Assembly (NCBI GenBank): GCA_045592745.1
Contig: JAZNVH010000029.1
Location: 1-64,000 of the forward strand
Length of the DNA: 64,000 nucleotides
Source of the DNA: Aphodoplasma sp045592745
GTDB taxonomy: Bacteria > Bacillota > Clostridia > UBA1381 > UMGS1253
Direction: 5' to 3'
The position numbers and the translations under genes are program-made. Shown piece by piece: positions 25,086-34,701 of the stretch; the stretch's first letter is position 1, and each line of letters begins with the position of its first letter. The notes under the pieces were generated by a model. That model searched no databases, was not told the origin of the DNA, and was given only the letters and a program-made list of their open reading frames with translations.

Positions 25086-25940
25086 ATGTTAGCAAAAGAA
25101 GGTATAAGAATAAAACATAAGGTTCCGATGGATGCAATTTCTCCATTTATAATGGCGAACAGACTTGGTGCTGCAAACTCTTTTTCTGCATCTGTCGATA
25201 TATCACAATGTGAACAGCTGATAAGAGAAAAAAGAGCCGAAGGAATGAGCAATCTGGGAATGATGCATCTGTTTATGGCAGCATATGTAAGAGTGGTTTC
25301 ACAGCTTCCGGGTGTAAACAGATATATCCGCGGACAGCGTATATATGCACGAAACGGCATCCAGATGTGTATGACAATAAAAAAGGAGCTTAAACTTAAT
25401 GCTCCCGAATCAGTCATTAAAATTTTTGCTGCGCCCGAGGACACTCTGACTGATATATATAATTCTCTTGTGGCAGAAATTGCTACCAACAAGCAGGAGG
25501 GTGACCAAAACTCTATGGACGGCTTTGCAAGAATTCTTGTAAAACTGCCAAGAGTATTTTTAAAATCAGCTGTTGGTTTTTTAAGATTTTTAGACTACTT
25601 TGGCCTGCTTCCACGCTCAATCACAAACCTGAGTCCATTTCACGGTTCTATGTTTATAACAAACCTTGGTTCACTCGGTATACCGCCTGTTGTTCATCAT
25701 CTTTACAGCTTTGGTAACCTGCCCGTATTTATTGCAATGGGCGCAAAAAGAACAGAATATGCACTAAACAGTAAGGGCGAAGTTGAAAAGAGAAGGTTGA
25801 TTGATTTCACACTCACATGCGATGACAGAATTTGTGACGGACATTATTATGCAGCCGCATTTAAGCTTTTCAAAAAAATACTTGCAAATCCCCAGCAACT
25901 TTTCGAAAAGCCCGAAACTGTGGTTAAAGATATTTATTAA
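25086..25940 (+). CDS. Stand-alone 2-oxoacid dehydrogenase E2-like acyltransferase domain without the catalytic His
   Basis: The 284-aa protein matches the CAT-like catalytic domain of E2 acyltransferases only: no lipoyl or E3-binding domain. The C-terminal motif DHRxxDG appears as D246-D247-R-I-C-D251-G252, so the His is replaced by Asp. Other family blocks remain (SMFITNLGSLGIPPVVHHL; FIAMGAK). Without the His, ordinary acyl transfer is unlikely. It may bind CoA or act as a scaffold, but the function is unknown. No E1, E3 or lipoyl genes are nearby. It is divergent from pflB and has its own promoter and terminator. Confidence 0.75.
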   Translation: MLAKEGIRIKHKVPMDAISPFIMANRLGAANSFSASVDISQCEQLIREKRAEGMSNLGMMHLFMAAYVRVVSQLPGVNRYIRGQRIYARNGIQMCMTIKKELKLNAPESVIKIFAAPEDTLTDIYNSLVAEIATNKQEGDQNSMDGFARILVKLPRVFLKSAVGFLRFLDYFGLLPRSITNLSPFHGSMFITNLGSLGIPPVVHHLYSFGNLPVFIAMGAKRTEYALNSKGEVEKRRLIDFTLTCDDRICDGHYYAAAFKLFKKILANPQQLFEKPETVVKDIY

Positions 25941-25961
25941 TTTATATACATAAAAATAATG

Positions 25962-25993
25962 AAAGAGGCAGAAACAATTGTTTCTGCCTTTGT
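25962..25993 (+). terminator. Terminator after the E2-like gene
   Basis: GGCAGAAAC (25967-25975) and GTTTCTGCC (25980-25988), loop AATT, followed by TTT. It also lies just after the convergent chrA gene. Confidence 0.8.
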
Positions 25994-26009
25994 TAATATT
26001 CGTACCCCA

Positions 26010-26594
26010 TCAAATCAAGCTATACACCACAATACCTGCAAGTCCCGATGCAAGTATTACATATATCGGATTGAGTTTCTTTTTAAATATCCTAAACAGC
26101 GCAAGCGAAACCACAAAAAGCGCTACTGCCACATAGTCAAGTGATTTTATAGAAATCACAGAATCCGTAAAAAGCGCCATTATAAGTATGCCCACACCTG
26201 CCGAGGCGATAAGCGATACAACCGCAGGACGTATGCCGTATAAAATCCCGTCAATAACTGAAAGAGAACGGTATTTGTAGTACATATACGCAACAAAAAG
26301 TACAATTACAAAAGAGGGAAATATACACCCTGCCGTCGCCACGGCTGCGCCGAGTATTCCCTGCACAGTGCCCATAGCTCCTGCAACGCGTATGCCAACA
26401 AACGATGCAGCATTTAGCGCAATCGGGCCGGGCGTCATCTGTGAAATGGTAATGACATCCGAGAACTGCTCCATGGTTATCCAACCCATTTTATCAACTA
26501 TGACCTGCTGCATCAAAGGGAGCACCGCATAGCCTCCTCCAATGCTGAAAAGCCCTATTTTGCAAAAGTTATAGAAAAGCTGAAGATAAATCAT
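26010..26594 (-). CDS. chrA: Chromate transporter family protein (second half of a pair)
   Basis: 194 aa with about six membrane helices. The CHR domain blocks are present: FCKIGLFSIGGGYAVLPLMQ near the start and ISQMTPGPIALNAASFVGIR. Short CHR proteins occur as tandem pairs that work together. Start ATG 26594 overlaps the stop of the upstream partner as ATGA. Many CHR proteins are anion transporters whose real substrate is unknown; chromate export is not proved here. Confidence 0.85.
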   Translation of the reverse strand: MIYLQLFYNFCKIGLFSIGGGYAVLPLMQQVIVDKMGWITMEQFSDVITISQMTPGPIALNAASFVGIRVAGAMGTVQGILGAAVATAGCIFPSFVIVLFVAYMYYKYRSLSVIDGILYGIRPAVVSLIASAGVGILIMALFTDSVISIKSLDYVAVALFVVSLALFRIFKKKLNPIYVILASGLAGIVVYSLI

Positions 26595-27148
26595 TCTTTT
26601 TTCTTCCCCCTTCCAAATGCAAGTCCCATCGCAGCACATATAACAAGTATAAGCATCACGCTTATGTCAAAGAAATACGCAGCTATAAATGCAGCTATCA
26701 TAATTACAATTTGTATAGATTTTTTGTTTTTCACAATATTTTTTGCCATACTGTATACAACGTCTGCAATAACAGCTGCAACGCCTGCCTGCATACCGCG
26801 AAGTGCATACCCTACATACACATTTGAGCGAAATGCATCATAAAAAAACGATATAACAGAAAGGATAATAAGCGGCGGAAGTGCTGTTCCAAACACGCAC
26901 AAAAACGCACCAAATACGCCTGCAACTCTGTAACCTACAAGTACAGATGCATTTACCGCTATTGCACCGGGGCATGACTGCGAAATCGCAACCAAATCAA
27001 GCATTTCCTCTTCTTCAATCCAGCCGTATTTATCCACAAATTTTTTACGCATTAAAGGAACGATTACATATCCTCCGCCAAACGTAAACGCGCTAAGCAC
27101 AAATGTCGATATAAAAAGTTTAAAATAAATCTCTAACTTCTTTTTCAC
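26591..27148 (-). CDS. chrA: Chromate transporter family protein (first half of a pair)
   Basis: 185 aa with the same CHR pattern: TFVLSAFTFGGGYVIVPLMR and ISQSCPGAIAVNASVLVGYR. The start overlaps the stop of the Xer-like gene (ATGA, 27148-27145), so three genes are translationally chained. The pair probably forms one membrane transporter. Confidence 0.85.
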   Translation of the reverse strand: MKKKLEIYFKLFISTFVLSAFTFGGGYVIVPLMRKKFVDKYGWIEEEEMLDLVAISQSCPGAIAVNASVLVGYRVAGVFGAFLCVFGTALPPLIILSVISFFYDAFRSNVYVGYALRGMQAGVAAVIADVVYSMAKNIVKNKKSIQIVIMIAAFIAAYFFDISVMLILVICAAMGLAFGRGKKKE

Positions 27149-28218
27149 TGCGCACCTCCGTCTGTTTCATCATCAGATGCTTTTATAATCGAAAAGCCCT
27201 GCATTACTTCTTTTCTTGCGCGATTTGAATACTGAGCATAAAACTTGTGTGTTACTTCGATGTTTTTATGTCCCATAAGCTCAGCAACCATTTTTATATC
27301 AACGCCGTCCTCAAGCATACGACACGCAAATGTTCTTCGAAGTGCGTGAGGTCTTGTCTTATCGCTGCTTGTGATGCCAACTGTAAGGCAATAACGCTTC
27401 AGGTTTTTCTCAACTGCACCAATAGTCATACGGCTGCCGTTTCTGCTTATAAAAAGCGCATTTTTATCTGTGGCATCTATCTTCATTCGCTCATCAAGAT
27501 ATGCCAAAAGCTCTTGTTCTACCTGTGGCGGCATAAAAATTTCCTGTTGTTCTCCGCCTTTTCTTGTTACTATAAAAGAGGATGTTTCAAAGCTTAAATC
27601 CTCAATATTTAAATTCACAAGCTCACTTACACGCACACCTGTGCCAAGGTACGTTGTAAAAATAGCAATATCACGCATTTTGCGCTTTGTGTACTCAGTC
27701 AAATCACGCCCCGTATAATACTTTTCGCCGTTAAATATTACGTCAAGAATTTTGACAGTTTCCTGTGTCGTAAGCGGCTTTTTCATACGGTGCTTGATGT
27801 TTGTAAACGTAATTTTATCTGTAATATTCTGCGATATTTTATCCGTTTTATACAAATATGAATACAGCCCGCGTATTGCGGACAGTTTTCTGTTTATTCC
27901 ATAGTTTGAATTTGTAACAGTGCGTACCCTCTCACGTCCCTCAGCATCCACCGTACGAAGCTCATACTCTCTAAGATATGCCTTAAAATTGAGCAAATCA
28001 TCAGCCGTCACACTATCAAGTATTTCGGGCGTAAAATCCTCATTTTTTTCAATTTTGGTGAAGCGGTATATACGCAAAAAGTCAAAAAATATCTTGATGT
28101 CTATACTGTATGCAAGCTGCGTATTAACACTTTCTCCGTCATAGTAGCTTTGAATGTACGAAAATACAAAATCGGGCATCTGTGAAAGACGCCCTTTTAA
28201 ATATGATTGTTTTGACAT
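27145..28218 (-). CDS. Tyrosine recombinase (XerC/XerD-like)
   Basis: 357 aa: an N-terminal SAM-like core-binding domain and a C-terminal catalytic domain. The Arg of the first box lies in GTGVRVSELVNLNIEDL, HALRRTFACRML gives the HxxR box, and the Tyr nucleophile is in HKNIEVTHKFYAQYSN. The core-binding part carries an acidic/basic insertion around ELRTVDAEGRERVRTV. No phage or integron genes lie nearby, so a chromosome-dimer-resolution or housekeeping role is possible. ATG 28218 was preferred over one three codons upstream because of AGGAAG spacing. Confidence 0.85.
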   Translation of the reverse strand: MSKQSYLKGRLSQMPDFVFSYIQSYYDGESVNTQLAYSIDIKIFFDFLRIYRFTKIEKNEDFTPEILDSVTADDLLNFKAYLREYELRTVDAEGRERVRTVTNSNYGINRKLSAIRGLYSYLYKTDKISQNITDKITFTNIKHRMKKPLTTQETVKILDVIFNGEKYYTGRDLTEYTKRKMRDIAIFTTYLGTGVRVSELVNLNIEDLSFETSSFIVTRKGGEQQEIFMPPQVEQELLAYLDERMKIDATDKNALFISRNGSRMTIGAVEKNLKRYCLTVGITSSDKTRPHALRRTFACRMLEDGVDIKMVAELMGHKNIEVTHKFYAQYSNRARKEVMQGFSIIKASDDETDGGAQ

Positions 28219-28249
28219 AGCATACACTTCCTATCCATGCTTTTTTGTA

Positions 28250-29254
28250 TTAATCTTCTATCATATCACAAATCGAATCAAGAATATATGTCGCACCCTG
28301 AGCTTCAAAATAACCTTTTGCACTTTTGCCCAAAATGCCTGTCAGAACAGCAAGAAAGTCCATTCCGCCTGCCTGTGCCGCCAAAATGTCCGCTCCCGCA
28401 TCGCCTACTACAAGAACTTTTGATAGATAGTCCTTGTCATACTCACCATTTACAATCTTTTCTGTCGGATAATCTTTTTTAAGTGCACCTTTTAAAAACA
28501 TAAAAGGATGCGGTTTTGTAAGCGAAGTTTGAGCACTATTTGACTGCAACTGCTGCTCAGCACTTACAACATCATCATAAGTAACAAGACGCTCATTATC
28601 AAAAAACTTCGATATTTCCCATCTTTCAAACGGATTTTTAATTTCACAAAGCGGACGTCCCGTTCCTGTGCCAAGTGATTTTCCACTCTCTTTCAGCGTA
28701 GATAACACTTCTTTTGTTTTCTCTACACTGAATATCGGTACTTCGTCACCCGTAAGGTCAGGTGCATCTGCCTCGCCAAGATATATTTTCTGAAATACAG
28801 CACAAACCTCATCCCAAAAAGGACCCAGACGTTCAAAATAATCTTTTGTTTTTCCAAATTTGTTACAAAGCTTTTGTGCAAGAGCGTCATAATGTAAAAA
28901 TATATCACTCTCATATGCGCATACGCTCTTATGCACAGCTTCAAAATCGTAATTTTCACAAAGAAGCGCCTCTGCCAAGACAACATACGCCAAATCCCAA
29001 TTGCTGTTTACGCCTTTATCTTTAAGCGTGCCGATGGTTTTATCATTACAAAATACCTCGCTGCGTATTTGTGCGCGCCTGTTATACATATCTATGCCAT
29101 ACGCTTCGCCTTTTCCAAAATACTCGCGTGATGTAAGCATTTCATATACAACAAGCGCTGCGCACGTCCAATATGCCTGCTCGCTTGTAATAACTCCGTC
29201 CATATCAAAAAGTATCGTGTCGTATTTATTTAAAAAGTCCTTTATTTTTGCCAT
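28250..29254 (-). CDS. HAD-superfamily hydrolase
   Basis: 334 aa. HAD motif I is DTILFDMDGVITSEQAYW, Thr/Gly-rich TGTGRPL falls near motif II, and motif IV is VVGDAGADILAAQAGG. The cap region is unusually long. A phosphatase role is likely, but the substrate is unknown. Histidinol-phosphate phosphatase is tempting because hisB (lacking a phosphatase domain) is the next gene, yet nothing in the sequence proves it. Confidence 0.8.
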   Translation of the reverse strand: MAKIKDFLNKYDTILFDMDGVITSEQAYWTCAALVVYEMLTSREYFGKGEAYGIDMYNRRAQIRSEVFCNDKTIGTLKDKGVNSNWDLAYVVLAEALLCENYDFEAVHKSVCAYESDIFLHYDALAQKLCNKFGKTKDYFERLGPFWDEVCAVFQKIYLGEADAPDLTGDEVPIFSVEKTKEVLSTLKESGKSLGTGTGRPLCEIKNPFERWEISKFFDNERLVTYDDVVSAEQQLQSNSAQTSLTKPHPFMFLKGALKKDYPTEKIVNGEYDKDYLSKVLVVGDAGADILAAQAGGMDFLAVLTGILGKSAKGYFEAQGATYILDSICDMIED

Positions 29255-29273
29255 TGTGCACGCTCCGTAAAAC

Positions 29274-29894
29274 TTACTCTATCACAAAATCAATCTTTCC
29301 CGCAACGCCGCTTGTTCTGCCGCTTTTTTCGGGGTTAAGCTTTAACGCCTCTCCAAGTGCTATACCAAATGCGCGGTACACTGCCTCCCATATGTGATGC
29401 GAGTTTACACCTTTATCAATATCAACATGAAGTGTTGCACGCGCACCCTGTGCAAAGCCATCCAAAAACACATTAAGATCCTCTGCGTGCATATCCTCTG
29501 CCTCCGCAGGAATTTCCACTTTGCTTGTAAAATCAAAATACGAGCGTGATTCAAAGCTTATAACGCACTGTGCTTTCGCCTCGTCTATAATGCCAACGCC
29601 ACATCCATAAGAGTTCACACCATCATCAACATGGCGTGAAACGTACTCAGCCACAGCACGTCCAAACGCTATGCCCAAGTCTTCACAAACAAGGTGAGCA
29701 AGGCAAAACTTATCAAGCTTTACCTCTGTTTCAATATTAAAGCCACTGCGCCACGCAATATGCTCTATCATATGATTTAAAAATATGATAGGTGTATTAA
29801 TTTTTGCTCTGTAATCACTCGCAAGCGGCGGTGGTGTAAGCTTTAAAATCATTTCTGATTCTGTTGTTTTTCTTGTAACGCTGATTGTATTCAT
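29274..29894 (-). CDS. hisB: Imidazoleglycerol-phosphate dehydratase
   Basis: 206 aa, dehydratase domain only. Metal-binding His motifs are visible in FLNHMIEHIAWRSG, LAHLVCEDLGIAFG, and GVNSHHIWEAVYRAFG. It catalyses step 6 of histidine synthesis. The paired hisD lies 24 bp upstream; other his genes are absent from the window. Confidence 0.93.
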   Translation of the reverse strand: MNTISVTRKTTESEMILKLTPPPLASDYRAKINTPIIFLNHMIEHIAWRSGFNIETEVKLDKFCLAHLVCEDLGIAFGRAVAEYVSRHVDDGVNSYGCGVGIIDEAKAQCVISFESRSYFDFTSKVEIPAEAEDMHAEDLNVFLDGFAQGARATLHVDIDKGVNSHHIWEAVYRAFGIALGEALKLNPEKSGRTSGVAGKIDFVIE

Positions 29895-29918
29895 ATCAAT
29901 CTCTCCCGCTTTTCTTTT

Positions 29919-31217
29919 TTAATCTACTTTTCTTTCGCGTACAGCAAGAGCGTGGGTATCAAAGCCCTCGACCGTCGCAAGAGTGTCTGCATAGCCACGC
30001 ACTCTCTTAAAGCCTTCTTTTGTAACATAACCGATTGATGAACGCTTTAAAAAGTCAAATACCGATACACTGCTGTATGTCTTTGCAAAGCCGCCTGTGG
30101 GCAAAATCGCATTTGGTCCCAAAACAAAGTTGCACAGTGTAATCGGTGCATATTCTCCCAAAAGTATCTCACCTGCATTTTTAATTTTTGGAAGTATGTC
30201 AAACGGATTTTCGCACATAACCTCCATATGCTCGGGTGCATAATCATTTACAAAATCAATTGACTCTTCAAGTGAATCTGTAATAATAATTCCGCCATAT
30301 GTCGAATAGTTTGTCTTTATAAACTCGCGGCGTTTTTCGCTTATCTTTTCAAGCTGCGCCTCCATAATCGGAACAACCTTGTCCGCAAGTTCTTTACTGT
30401 GTGTAACAAGAAGTGCTGCTGAATCAGGGCCATGCTCTGCCTCAATCATCCAGTCAAGTGCAACCTTATGCGGATCTGCCTTTTCATCGGCAAGTATGAT
30501 TGACTCACTCGGGCCTGCAGGAAGGCCTGCATCTATGTAGTTTGCCAAAACTCTCTTTGCCGCAGTTGCATAGCTGTTTCCGGGGCCGATTATTTTATGA
30601 CACTTTGGAATAGTCTGTGTTCCGTACGCTACCGACGCAACAGCCTGAATTCCGCCCACCTTGTAAATTTCTTTAATTCCTATAATTTTTGCCGCAGCCA
30701 AAATCGCGTCATCAACTCCGCCCTTTTCATTCGGAGGTGTAACAACTACAACTCTTGGTACACCTGCTACTATTGCGGGCACGCCAAGCATCAAAAGCAC
30801 TGACGGAAAGCTACCCTTGCCACGCGGAACATAAAGACATACATCAACAATAGGCGTTGTTTTTTCGCCTACCATAAGACCTTCGTCAACATTTGTAAAC
30901 CAAATTTCTTCAGGAAGCTGTTTTTCGTGAAAATCATGAATGTTTTTTGCAGCATATTCAATCGCCTCACGAGTCTTTGCATCGCACGCGTTATATCCGC
31001 GTTCAATTTCTTCTTCACTTACTTTCATATTTTCCGCGCTAAGCTGCACACGGTCAAACTTTGCAGTATACTCAAGTACCGCCTCATCACCACGCACGCG
31101 TATATCGTCAGACACTTCTTTTGCAATTTTCATCTGCTCTGAAATGTCAAGCTCTGCACGTTTCATTATAAATTGTCTTTTTTCCTCGCTCATTTCAGAA
31201 AGTTTATAAATATTCAT
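29919..31217 (-). CDS. hisD: Histidinol dehydrogenase
   Basis: 432 aa. Conserved blocks CLYVPRGKGSFPSVLLML, IKEIYKVGGIQAVASVAYGT and GLPAGPSESIILADE with the downstream EAEHGPDSAALLVT are present; the Zn-binding His and Asp residues fall in these. It oxidises histidinol to histidine. ATG 31217 was chosen because AGGATGGGT lies just upstream; a longer in-frame extension lacks a site. First gene of the 5-kb operon. Confidence 0.95.
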   Translation of the reverse strand: MNIYKLSEMSEEKRQFIMKRAELDISEQMKIAKEVSDDIRVRGDEAVLEYTAKFDRVQLSAENMKVSEEEIERGYNACDAKTREAIEYAAKNIHDFHEKQLPEEIWFTNVDEGLMVGEKTTPIVDVCLYVPRGKGSFPSVLLMLGVPAIVAGVPRVVVVTPPNEKGGVDDAILAAAKIIGIKEIYKVGGIQAVASVAYGTQTIPKCHKIIGPGNSYATAAKRVLANYIDAGLPAGPSESIILADEKADPHKVALDWMIEAEHGPDSAALLVTHSKELADKVVPIMEAQLEKISEKRREFIKTNYSTYGGIIITDSLEESIDFVNDYAPEHMEVMCENPFDILPKIKNAGEILLGEYAPITLCNFVLGPNAILPTGGFAKTYSSVSVFDFLKRSSIGYVTKEGFKRVRGYADTLATVEGFDTHALAVRERKVD

Positions 31218-31300
31218 ATCTACCCATCCTTTTTTGTATGTATTTTCAATTTTGTCTGCTTTTTTATACAATAAAAATGTATTTTTTTGTAATAATCTTT

Positions 31301-31329
31301 AGTATAACATTTTTTTCATCTGTTCGCAA
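31301..31329 (-). promoter_or_regulatory. Promoter of the hisD operon
   Basis: On the minus strand TTGCGA (31324-31329) and TATACT (31301-31306), 17-bp spacer. Confidence 0.55.
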
Positions 31330-31393
31330 TACAAAAATAGTATTTTTTAATAAATTTTTTTGCCAAATTCATGCACAAAATGATTGAAAATCC

Positions 31394-31422
31394 TTGTAAT
31401 GATAAATAATATGTAGTATAAT
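31394..31422 (+). promoter_or_regulatory. Promoter of apgM
   Basis: TTGTAA (31394-31399) and TATAAT (31417-31422), 17-bp spacer. Confidence 0.55.
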
Positions 31423-31456
31423 AAAGGATATATGTAAAATAAAGGAGTAGATTAGC

Positions 31457-32668
31457 TTGAAATATATAGTAATACTCGGCGACGGAATGGCGGATACTCC
31501 CGTCGATGTACTCGGCAAAAAAACACCCTTACAGGTAGCAAAAAAGCCTACGATGGATATGCTTGCCGCATACGGTGAAATGGGAATGGTAAAAACAGTT
31601 CCCGACGGTATGGCACCTGGAAGTGATGTTGCAAATTTGTCCGTAATGGGTTATGACCCCAAAAAATATTATACGGGCCGTTCACCCCTTGAGGCTGTGT
31701 CAATTGGCGCGCCACTTGTAGACGGCGATGTTACATATCGTGTAAATACTGTAACGCTTTCTGACGACGAGGACTTTTCAAAAAAAACAATGGTTGATTA
31801 CAGCGCTGACGAGGTAAGCTCCGAGGAAGGCGCAATGCTTATGGAAACTATCGAGAAAGAATTTGGCACAGATAAGCTTCGCTTTTACGCAGGCACAAGC
31901 TACAGAAACCTTCTTGTTATGCATAACGGAAGTCTAAACAGTGACCTTACACCACCGCACGATATATCAAAACGTGTAATCGGTGATTATCTTCCAAAGG
32001 GCGACTATGCAGATATTCTTTTGGATATGATGAAAAAAAGCTATGATATATTAAGTGAGCATCCCGTAAACAAGGCCCGTGTAGAAAAAGGTTTAAATCC
32101 CGCAAATACAATCTGGTTTTGGGGACAAGGAAGCAAGCCTTCCCTTCCCTCGTTTATGGATAAATACTCTTTGTCTGGTGCTATAATTTCTGCCGTTGAC
32201 CTTTTAAAAGGTATCGGTTACAGTGCCAAAATGGATGTAATCGAGGTTGAGGGTGCAACGGGCAACGTACACACAAACTTTGAAGGAAAAGCTAAAGCGG
32301 CAATCGATGCGCTCTTGGGTGGCAAGGATTTTGTGTATTTGCATGTCGAGGCTGCTGATGAATGTGGTCACAGAGGCGAAATCGAAAACAAGGTTCTTTC
32401 GATAGAAAAGCTTGATGCAGCTACAAAAATGATTATTGACGCACTTGAAAACGCCGGCGAAGATTACAGCATACTTTTGATGCCCGACCATCCGACACCA
32501 CTCGCAACAATGACCCATTCATCTGAAAGTGTCCCCTATGTGATTTTCAGAAGCAACAACAAAACAGAAAAGCAAAACCGCATCTACTGCGAAGAGGACG
32601 GTGCAAAGACAGGTATTTTCAAGAGTGAAGGCTATACCCTTATGGATGAGTTTTTATCAGTAAAATAA
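31457..32668 (+). CDS. apgM: Cofactor-independent phosphoglycerate mutase (archaeal-type ApgM)
   Basis: 403 aa of the alkaline-phosphatase superfamily. It begins KYIVILGDGMADTPVDVLGK, has MAPGSDVANLSVMGYDP carrying the phosphorylated Ser, and ends with metal ligands in HVEAADECGHRGEIENK and LLMPDHPTPLATMTHSSE. It interconverts 3- and 2-phosphoglycerate in glycolysis; some paralogs act in homoserine phosphorylation. TTG start at 31457 with AAAGGAG upstream. Confidence 0.9.
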   Translation: MKYIVILGDGMADTPVDVLGKKTPLQVAKKPTMDMLAAYGEMGMVKTVPDGMAPGSDVANLSVMGYDPKKYYTGRSPLEAVSIGAPLVDGDVTYRVNTVTLSDDEDFSKKTMVDYSADEVSSEEGAMLMETIEKEFGTDKLRFYAGTSYRNLLVMHNGSLNSDLTPPHDISKRVIGDYLPKGDYADILLDMMKKSYDILSEHPVNKARVEKGLNPANTIWFWGQGSKPSLPSFMDKYSLSGAIISAVDLLKGIGYSAKMDVIEVEGATGNVHTNFEGKAKAAIDALLGGKDFVYLHVEAADECGHRGEIENKVLSIEKLDAATKMIIDALENAGEDYSILLMPDHPTPLATMTHSSESVPYVIFRSNNKTEKQNRIYCEEDGAKTGIFKSEGYTLMDEFLSVK

Positions 32669-32699
32669 TAAGTGAATTTATATAAAGAAGGTGGCAACA

Positions 32700-34658
32700 T
32701 TGAGTAAAGAAAAATATTATATAACAACAGCGATTGCCTATACATCGCGAAAACCTCATATAGGCAACACATATGAGGTCATTTTGACCGATGCTATCGC
32801 GCGTTTTAAACGCAAGCTTGGATATGACGTATTCTTTTTGACAGGTACTGATGAGCATGGTCAGAAAATCCAGCAGGCAGCAGAGGAAACAGGTATCTCC
32901 CCAAAGGAGTATGTAGACTCCGTTGCAGGCGAAATCAAAAACATATGGAATCTTATGAATACATCGTATGACCATTTTATTCGTACAACTGACACATATC
33001 ACGAAGAAACAGTAAAAAAGATTTTCAAAAAGCTTTATGACCAGGGCGATATATACAAAAGCGAGTATGAGGGACTTTACTGTGTACCGTGCGAATCGTT
33101 CTTCACTCCGTCACAGCTTGTTGACGGATGCTGTCCAGACTGTGGACGCGAGGTTGTGCCCACAAAAGAGGAAGCTTATTTCTTTAAAATGAGCAAATAT
33201 CAGGACAAGCTTATGGAGCACATTGAGTCGCATCCCGATTTTATAGCTCCCGAATCACGCAAAAACGAAATGGTTAACAACTTCTTAAAACCCGGACTTC
33301 AGGATTTGTGCGTGTCAAGAAGCACGTTTACATGGGGTATACCGGTAGAGTTTGACCCGGGGCACGTTGTATATGTATGGATAGATGCACTTTCAAACTA
33401 TATTACAGCTCTTGGTTATGACCCCGAAAATCCGTCGGACAATTACAAAAAATACTGGCCTGCAGATGTTCACATCATAGGAAAAGATATTTTGCGTTTT
33501 CACACAATATACTGGCCAATTATTTTAATGGCTCTTGGCGAGCCACTGCCAAAGCAGATTTTTGGTCATCCATGGCTTTTGTCTGGCGTTGACAAAATGA
33601 GCAAATCACGCGGTAATGTTATGTATGCCGATGACCTCGCCGAAATGTTTGGTGTTGACGGGGTACGTTATTATGTTTTAAGCGAGATGCCGTTTGCATC
33701 CGACGGTACAATAACGTACGAAACAATTATAAGCCGCTTTAATTCAGACCTTGCAAATACGCTTGGTAACCTCGTAAACCGTACGGTTGCGATGTGCACA
33801 AAATATTTTGACGGCGTTATTCCAAGCGCCTGCACCGAAGACGAATTTGATAAAGACTTAAAGAAGGTTTGTATCGAAACAATAAGTGCTGTAAAAGAAA
33901 AAATGGATAAACTTCGCGTGGCAGATTCACTTGAGCTTATTATGAATCTTGCACGTCGCTCAAACAAATACATTGATGAAACTGCTCCATGGGCACTTGC
34001 AAAAGATGAAAACAGCCGCGACAGACTAAAGAGTGTAATATATAATCTTTTAGAGTCAATTCGTATAATTGCCGTACTTTTAGAAGCGTTTATGCCTGAA
34101 ACAGCAAAGAAAATTTACGAGCAAATCGGCGGATGTGATACAAGTATCGAAAGTCTTGCCGCTTTTGGCTCACTTAAAGCAGGCGCATCAGTTGGAAAAG
34201 CTGAACCGCTTTTTGTAAGACTTGATGAAGCAAAAAAGCTTGAAGAAATAAATGCGTTTATAGCAAAAAAATATCCCAAAGAAGAGAAAAAAGAGGATAA
34301 AAAAGCAGAAGCTCCAAAAGAAGAAAGAACGGTCGAGCAAATCACGATAGACGATTTTGCAAAGCTTGATTTAAGAGTTGCAAAGGTGTTAAGCGCAGAA
34401 AAAATCGAAGGTGCTGACAAGCTTTATAAGCTTATGGTTGAGCTTGGTAATGAAAAACGCCAGATTGTATCAGGACTTGCAAAACATTATACACCCGATG
34501 AACTTATAGGCAAAAACGTAATTGTAATTGCAAACTTAAAGCCTGTAAAGCTTCGCGGTGTCGATTCATATGGTATGATTTTGGCCGCATCTGATGCAGA
34601 TACTCTTTCGATATGCACACTCGACAAAGACGTTTCATCAGGCTCACAGGTAAGATAA
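32700..34658 (+). CDS. metG: Methionyl-tRNA synthetase
   Basis: 652 aa. HIGNTYEV is the HIGH-like motif, the zinc knuckle is CVPCE plus CCPDCG, and KMSKSRGN is the KMSKS motif. A C-terminal EMAP-type tRNA-binding domain (about 555-652) starts at TIDDFAKLDLRVAKVLSAE. Start TTG 32700, eight bases after AGAAGG. Followed by alaS and a HIT-protein gene in the same direction. Confidence 0.97.
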   Translation: MSKEKYYITTAIAYTSRKPHIGNTYEVILTDAIARFKRKLGYDVFFLTGTDEHGQKIQQAAEETGISPKEYVDSVAGEIKNIWNLMNTSYDHFIRTTDTYHEETVKKIFKKLYDQGDIYKSEYEGLYCVPCESFFTPSQLVDGCCPDCGREVVPTKEEAYFFKMSKYQDKLMEHIESHPDFIAPESRKNEMVNNFLKPGLQDLCVSRSTFTWGIPVEFDPGHVVYVWIDALSNYITALGYDPENPSDNYKKYWPADVHIIGKDILRFHTIYWPIILMALGEPLPKQIFGHPWLLSGVDKMSKSRGNVMYADDLAEMFGVDGVRYYVLSEMPFASDGTITYETIISRFNSDLANTLGNLVNRTVAMCTKYFDGVIPSACTEDEFDKDLKKVCIETISAVKEKMDKLRVADSLELIMNLARRSNKYIDETAPWALAKDENSRDRLKSVIYNLLESIRIIAVLLEAFMPETAKKIYEQIGGCDTSIESLAAFGSLKAGASVGKAEPLFVRLDEAKKLEEINAFIAKKYPKEEKKEDKKAEAPKEERTVEQITIDDFAKLDLRVAKVLSAEKIEGADKLYKLMVELGNEKRQIVSGLAKHYTPDELIGKNVIVIANLKPVKLRGVDSYGMILAASDADTLSICTLDKDVSSGSQVR

Positions 34659-34701
34659 TTTTTGTAAATAATTTTTAGTAAAATATAAGGGGTAATTCAA
34701 A

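Noticed and set aside
34659..34701. T-box leader for alaS
   Set aside because: The gap after metG is only 43 bp and has no specifier or antiterminator elements.
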